From assembly GCA_029861675.1 (NCBI GenBank), contig JAOTYV010000259.1:1-7180 (forward strand): a DNA stretch of 7,180 bases. The letters are read 5' to 3'. Of this stretch, positions 6,198 to 7,180 are shown one piece after another. Below the pieces are notes generated by a model that worked only from the letters and a program-made list of their open reading frames with translations, had not been told where the DNA came from and ran no database searches. Every line of letters begins with the position of its first letter. The stretch's first letter is position 1. Origin of the DNA: Alphaproteobacteria bacterium. Lineage in GTDB: Bacteria; Pseudomonadota; Alphaproteobacteria; UBA8366. The translations under genes were made by a program, and so were the position numbers.

Positions 6198-7061
6198 ATG
6201 AAATCAATCGACCGGTTGCGGGATATCGCCGGCGACTACGACCTGTTTCTCATCGATCAATGGGGCGTGATCCATAACGGCCATACGCTGCTCCCCGGCG
6301 CGCGGGACACGTTCCAGGCGTTGCGCGGCGAGGGCAAAAGCATCGTGCTCATTTCCAATTCATCGAAGCGCGCGTCGGTCTCGGAGGCGGCGCTGACGGC
6401 GCTCGGCATCGAACGCGCTTTGTATGACGACGTCGTGACGTCCGGCGAAGTGGCGTGGCGGCAGATGAAGGAGCGGACGGATCCGTTCTATGCCCGGCTC
6501 GGCGAAACCTGTTATCTGATCTCCTGGCAACCGGATAGCGAGTTTCTCGACGGACAGGATTTCACGACGGTCGAGGCGTTGGATGCGGCGAGTTTCGTTC
6601 TCTTGGCCGGCACCTCGGGCGCGGCGGCGAATTCCCGGGAATATGAGGATTTGCTGCAAGCCGCCGCCCGGCGCCGGTTGCCCATGGTCTGCCTCAACCG
6701 TGATATGGTGGCCGTCGCTCCGGACGGATCTTTGATCGATTGCGCCGGTAAACTCGCCGCCCGATATGAAGAACTCGGCGGCGCTGTTCGTTATAACGGT
6801 AAGCCCGGCGGCGAAATGTATCAGGCCTGCCTGGCGGTGGCGCCATCGTCTTCGCGGCCGCTTGCGATCGGCGATTCGCTGCACCATGACATCGCGGGCG
6901 CGAACGCCGCGGAAATTGAGTCGGTACTGGTCACCAGTGGAATCCATGCGACGGAACTGGGCGTCGAATTCGGCGGCACGGCATCGGCGGACCGGCTGGA
7001 CGCAGTCTGCGGCGAATATGGGGCGCGGCCTGATTATGCGATGTTCCGAATGGTTTGGTAG
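6198..7061 (+). CDS. TIGR01459-type HAD superfamily class IIA hydrolase
   Basis: The 287-residue protein has the HAD motifs in order: motif I LFLIDQWGVIHNG (16-28) with nucleophile D20, motif II LISNSSKR (51-58) with S53 and N54, the motif III Lys K202 in RYNGKPGGEMY, and motif IV AIGDSLHHDIAGANAA (223-238) with D226 and D231. The long insert between motifs II and III is the class II (C2) cap seen in NagD-like phosphatases. Motif I has Trp where most HAD phosphatases carry the second Asp (D-x-W-G). I recall this as a trait of the TIGR01459 subfamily common in alphaproteobacteria; it may change or abolish phosphatase chemistry. The substrate is unknown. The C-terminus PDYAMFRMVW looks like a natural family end, so the protein appears intact despite the insertion sequence just beyond. 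The gap to the EAL-like gene is 52 bases, suggesting co-transcription. Confidence 0.92.
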   Translation: MKSIDRLRDIAGDYDLFLIDQWGVIHNGHTLLPGARDTFQALRGEGKSIVLISNSSKRASVSEAALTALGIERALYDDVVTSGEVAWRQMKERTDPFYARLGETCYLISWQPDSEFLDGQDFTTVEALDAASFVLLAGTSGAAANSREYEDLLQAAARRRLPMVCLNRDMVAVAPDGSLIDCAGKLAARYEELGGAVRYNGKPGGEMYQACLAVAPSSSRPLAIGDSLHHDIAGANAAEIESVLVTSGIHATELGVEFGGTASADRLDAVCGEYGARPDYAMFRMVW

Positions 7062-7089
7062 CGGTAGCCTAGGTCACATACTCATTAAC

Positions 7090-7119
7090 GTGATTCCCAA
7101 ACGGACAGAATTGTGATTC
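7090..7119 (+). repeat. Two direct copies of GTGATTC, 23 bases apart, in the IS leader
   Basis: GTGATTC occurs at 7090-7096 and 7113-7119, between the presumed IS end and the transposase start. A period of 23 bases, about two helical turns, would suit transposase or regulator binding on one DNA face. Function is inferred. The copies are short and could be fortuitous. Confidence 0.35.
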
Positions 7120-7133
7120 AAATTCCTCGTGAG

Positions 7134-7138
7134 AGGAG
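7134..7138 (+). promoter_or_regulatory. Ribosome binding site AGGAG of the transposase
   Basis: AGGAG sits 7 bases ahead of the ATG at 7146, an ideal spacing. It is the main support for calling a real gene start from only 11 visible codons. Confidence 0.7.
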
Positions 7139-7145
7139 TTTGGCA

Positions 7146-7180
7146 ATGGCACGATTTGATTTAACGGATTTTGAGTGGTC
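7146..7180 (+). CDS. IS5-family-like transposase, N-terminal fragment cut by window edge
   Basis: Only eleven complete codons are visible, MARFDLTDFEW. This pattern (R-[FY]-D-L-T-D-x-E-W) is the characteristic N-terminus of many IS5-group transposases, whose DDE catalytic domain would follow outside the window. The start is supported by AGGAG seven bases upstream and by the AT-rich context. Nothing can be said about intactness or a possible programmed frameshift. The gene has the same orientation as the upstream HAD gene. Confidence 0.72.
   Translation, partial: MARFDLTDFEW

Larger units (their letters stand above)
7072..7180 (+). mobile_element. Left end of an IS5-family-like insertion sequence (continues beyond window)
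   Basis: Ten bases after the HAD stop codon the sequence reads CTAG (7069-7072), and then composition drops to about 41% GC (hand count 7074-7180) from the GC-rich neighbours. A transposase start with a strong ribosome site follows at 7146. Many IS5-group elements duplicate TA within CTAG-like targets, so the junction is placed at about 7072. The exact boundary is a guess because the right end and its inverted repeat are outside the window. Two copies of GTGATTC (7090-7096, 7113-7119) lie in the leader. Confidence 0.65.

Noticed and set aside
1..7180. tRNA, rRNA, riboswitch, CRISPR array or phage/defence module
   Set aside because: Coding genes fill nearly the whole window. The only longer gap (156 bases) has no cloverleaf, spaced repeats or recognisable riboswitch core.

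Overview
The window looks like a GC-rich alphaproteobacterial chromosome segment. The pyrD, DUF952 and HAD-IIA products have an alphaproteobacterial character and the genes are tightly packed. Seven protein-coding genes are supported, plus the first codons of a transposase at the right edge. No rRNA, tRNA, CRISPR array or phage module was seen. The assignment to a class of organism is inferred from protein character and gene neighbourhood, not from a search.

Left block (about 1-3081, minus strand): three genes form a probable operon transcribed leftwards. The first is an N-carbamoyl-D-amino-acid hydrolase-like member of the nitrilase superfamily (2128-3081). Next is an amidase-signature hydrolase (686-2101). 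Last is an endonuclease/exonuclease/phosphatase (EEP) fold protein (674 down to the window edge, incomplete). Gaps are 26 and 11 bases, and each start has its own Shine-Dalgarno sequence. The first two enzymes both hydrolyse C-N bonds, which suggests degradation of an amide- or carbamoyl-containing compound. No hydantoinase is visible.

Divergent intergenic region (3082-3237): about 156 bases separate the leftward operon from the rightward genes. It carries two short perfect inverted repeats that could be operators, but no convincing promoter was recognised.

Right block (3238-7061, plus strand): a DUF952 protein lies 3 bases ahead of pyrD (quinone-linked dihydroorotate dehydrogenase, pyrimidine synthesis). 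Then come a two-pass membrane protein with a degenerate EAL domain, resembling in layout the TipF-type c-di-GMP proteins of alphaproteobacteria, and a class IIA HAD hydrolase of the TIGR01459 type. All are closely spaced and co-oriented.

Right edge (about 7072-7180): ten bases after the HAD stop codon the sequence passes through CTAG into DNA of about 41% GC by hand count. This carries a strong ribosome binding site and the N-terminus of an IS5-family-like transposase. An insertion sequence therefore appears to sit directly downstream of the HAD gene. No clearly new biological system is evident. The most interesting items are the hydantoinase-less carbamoylase/amidase/EEP operon, the degenerate EAL protein and the IS junction.
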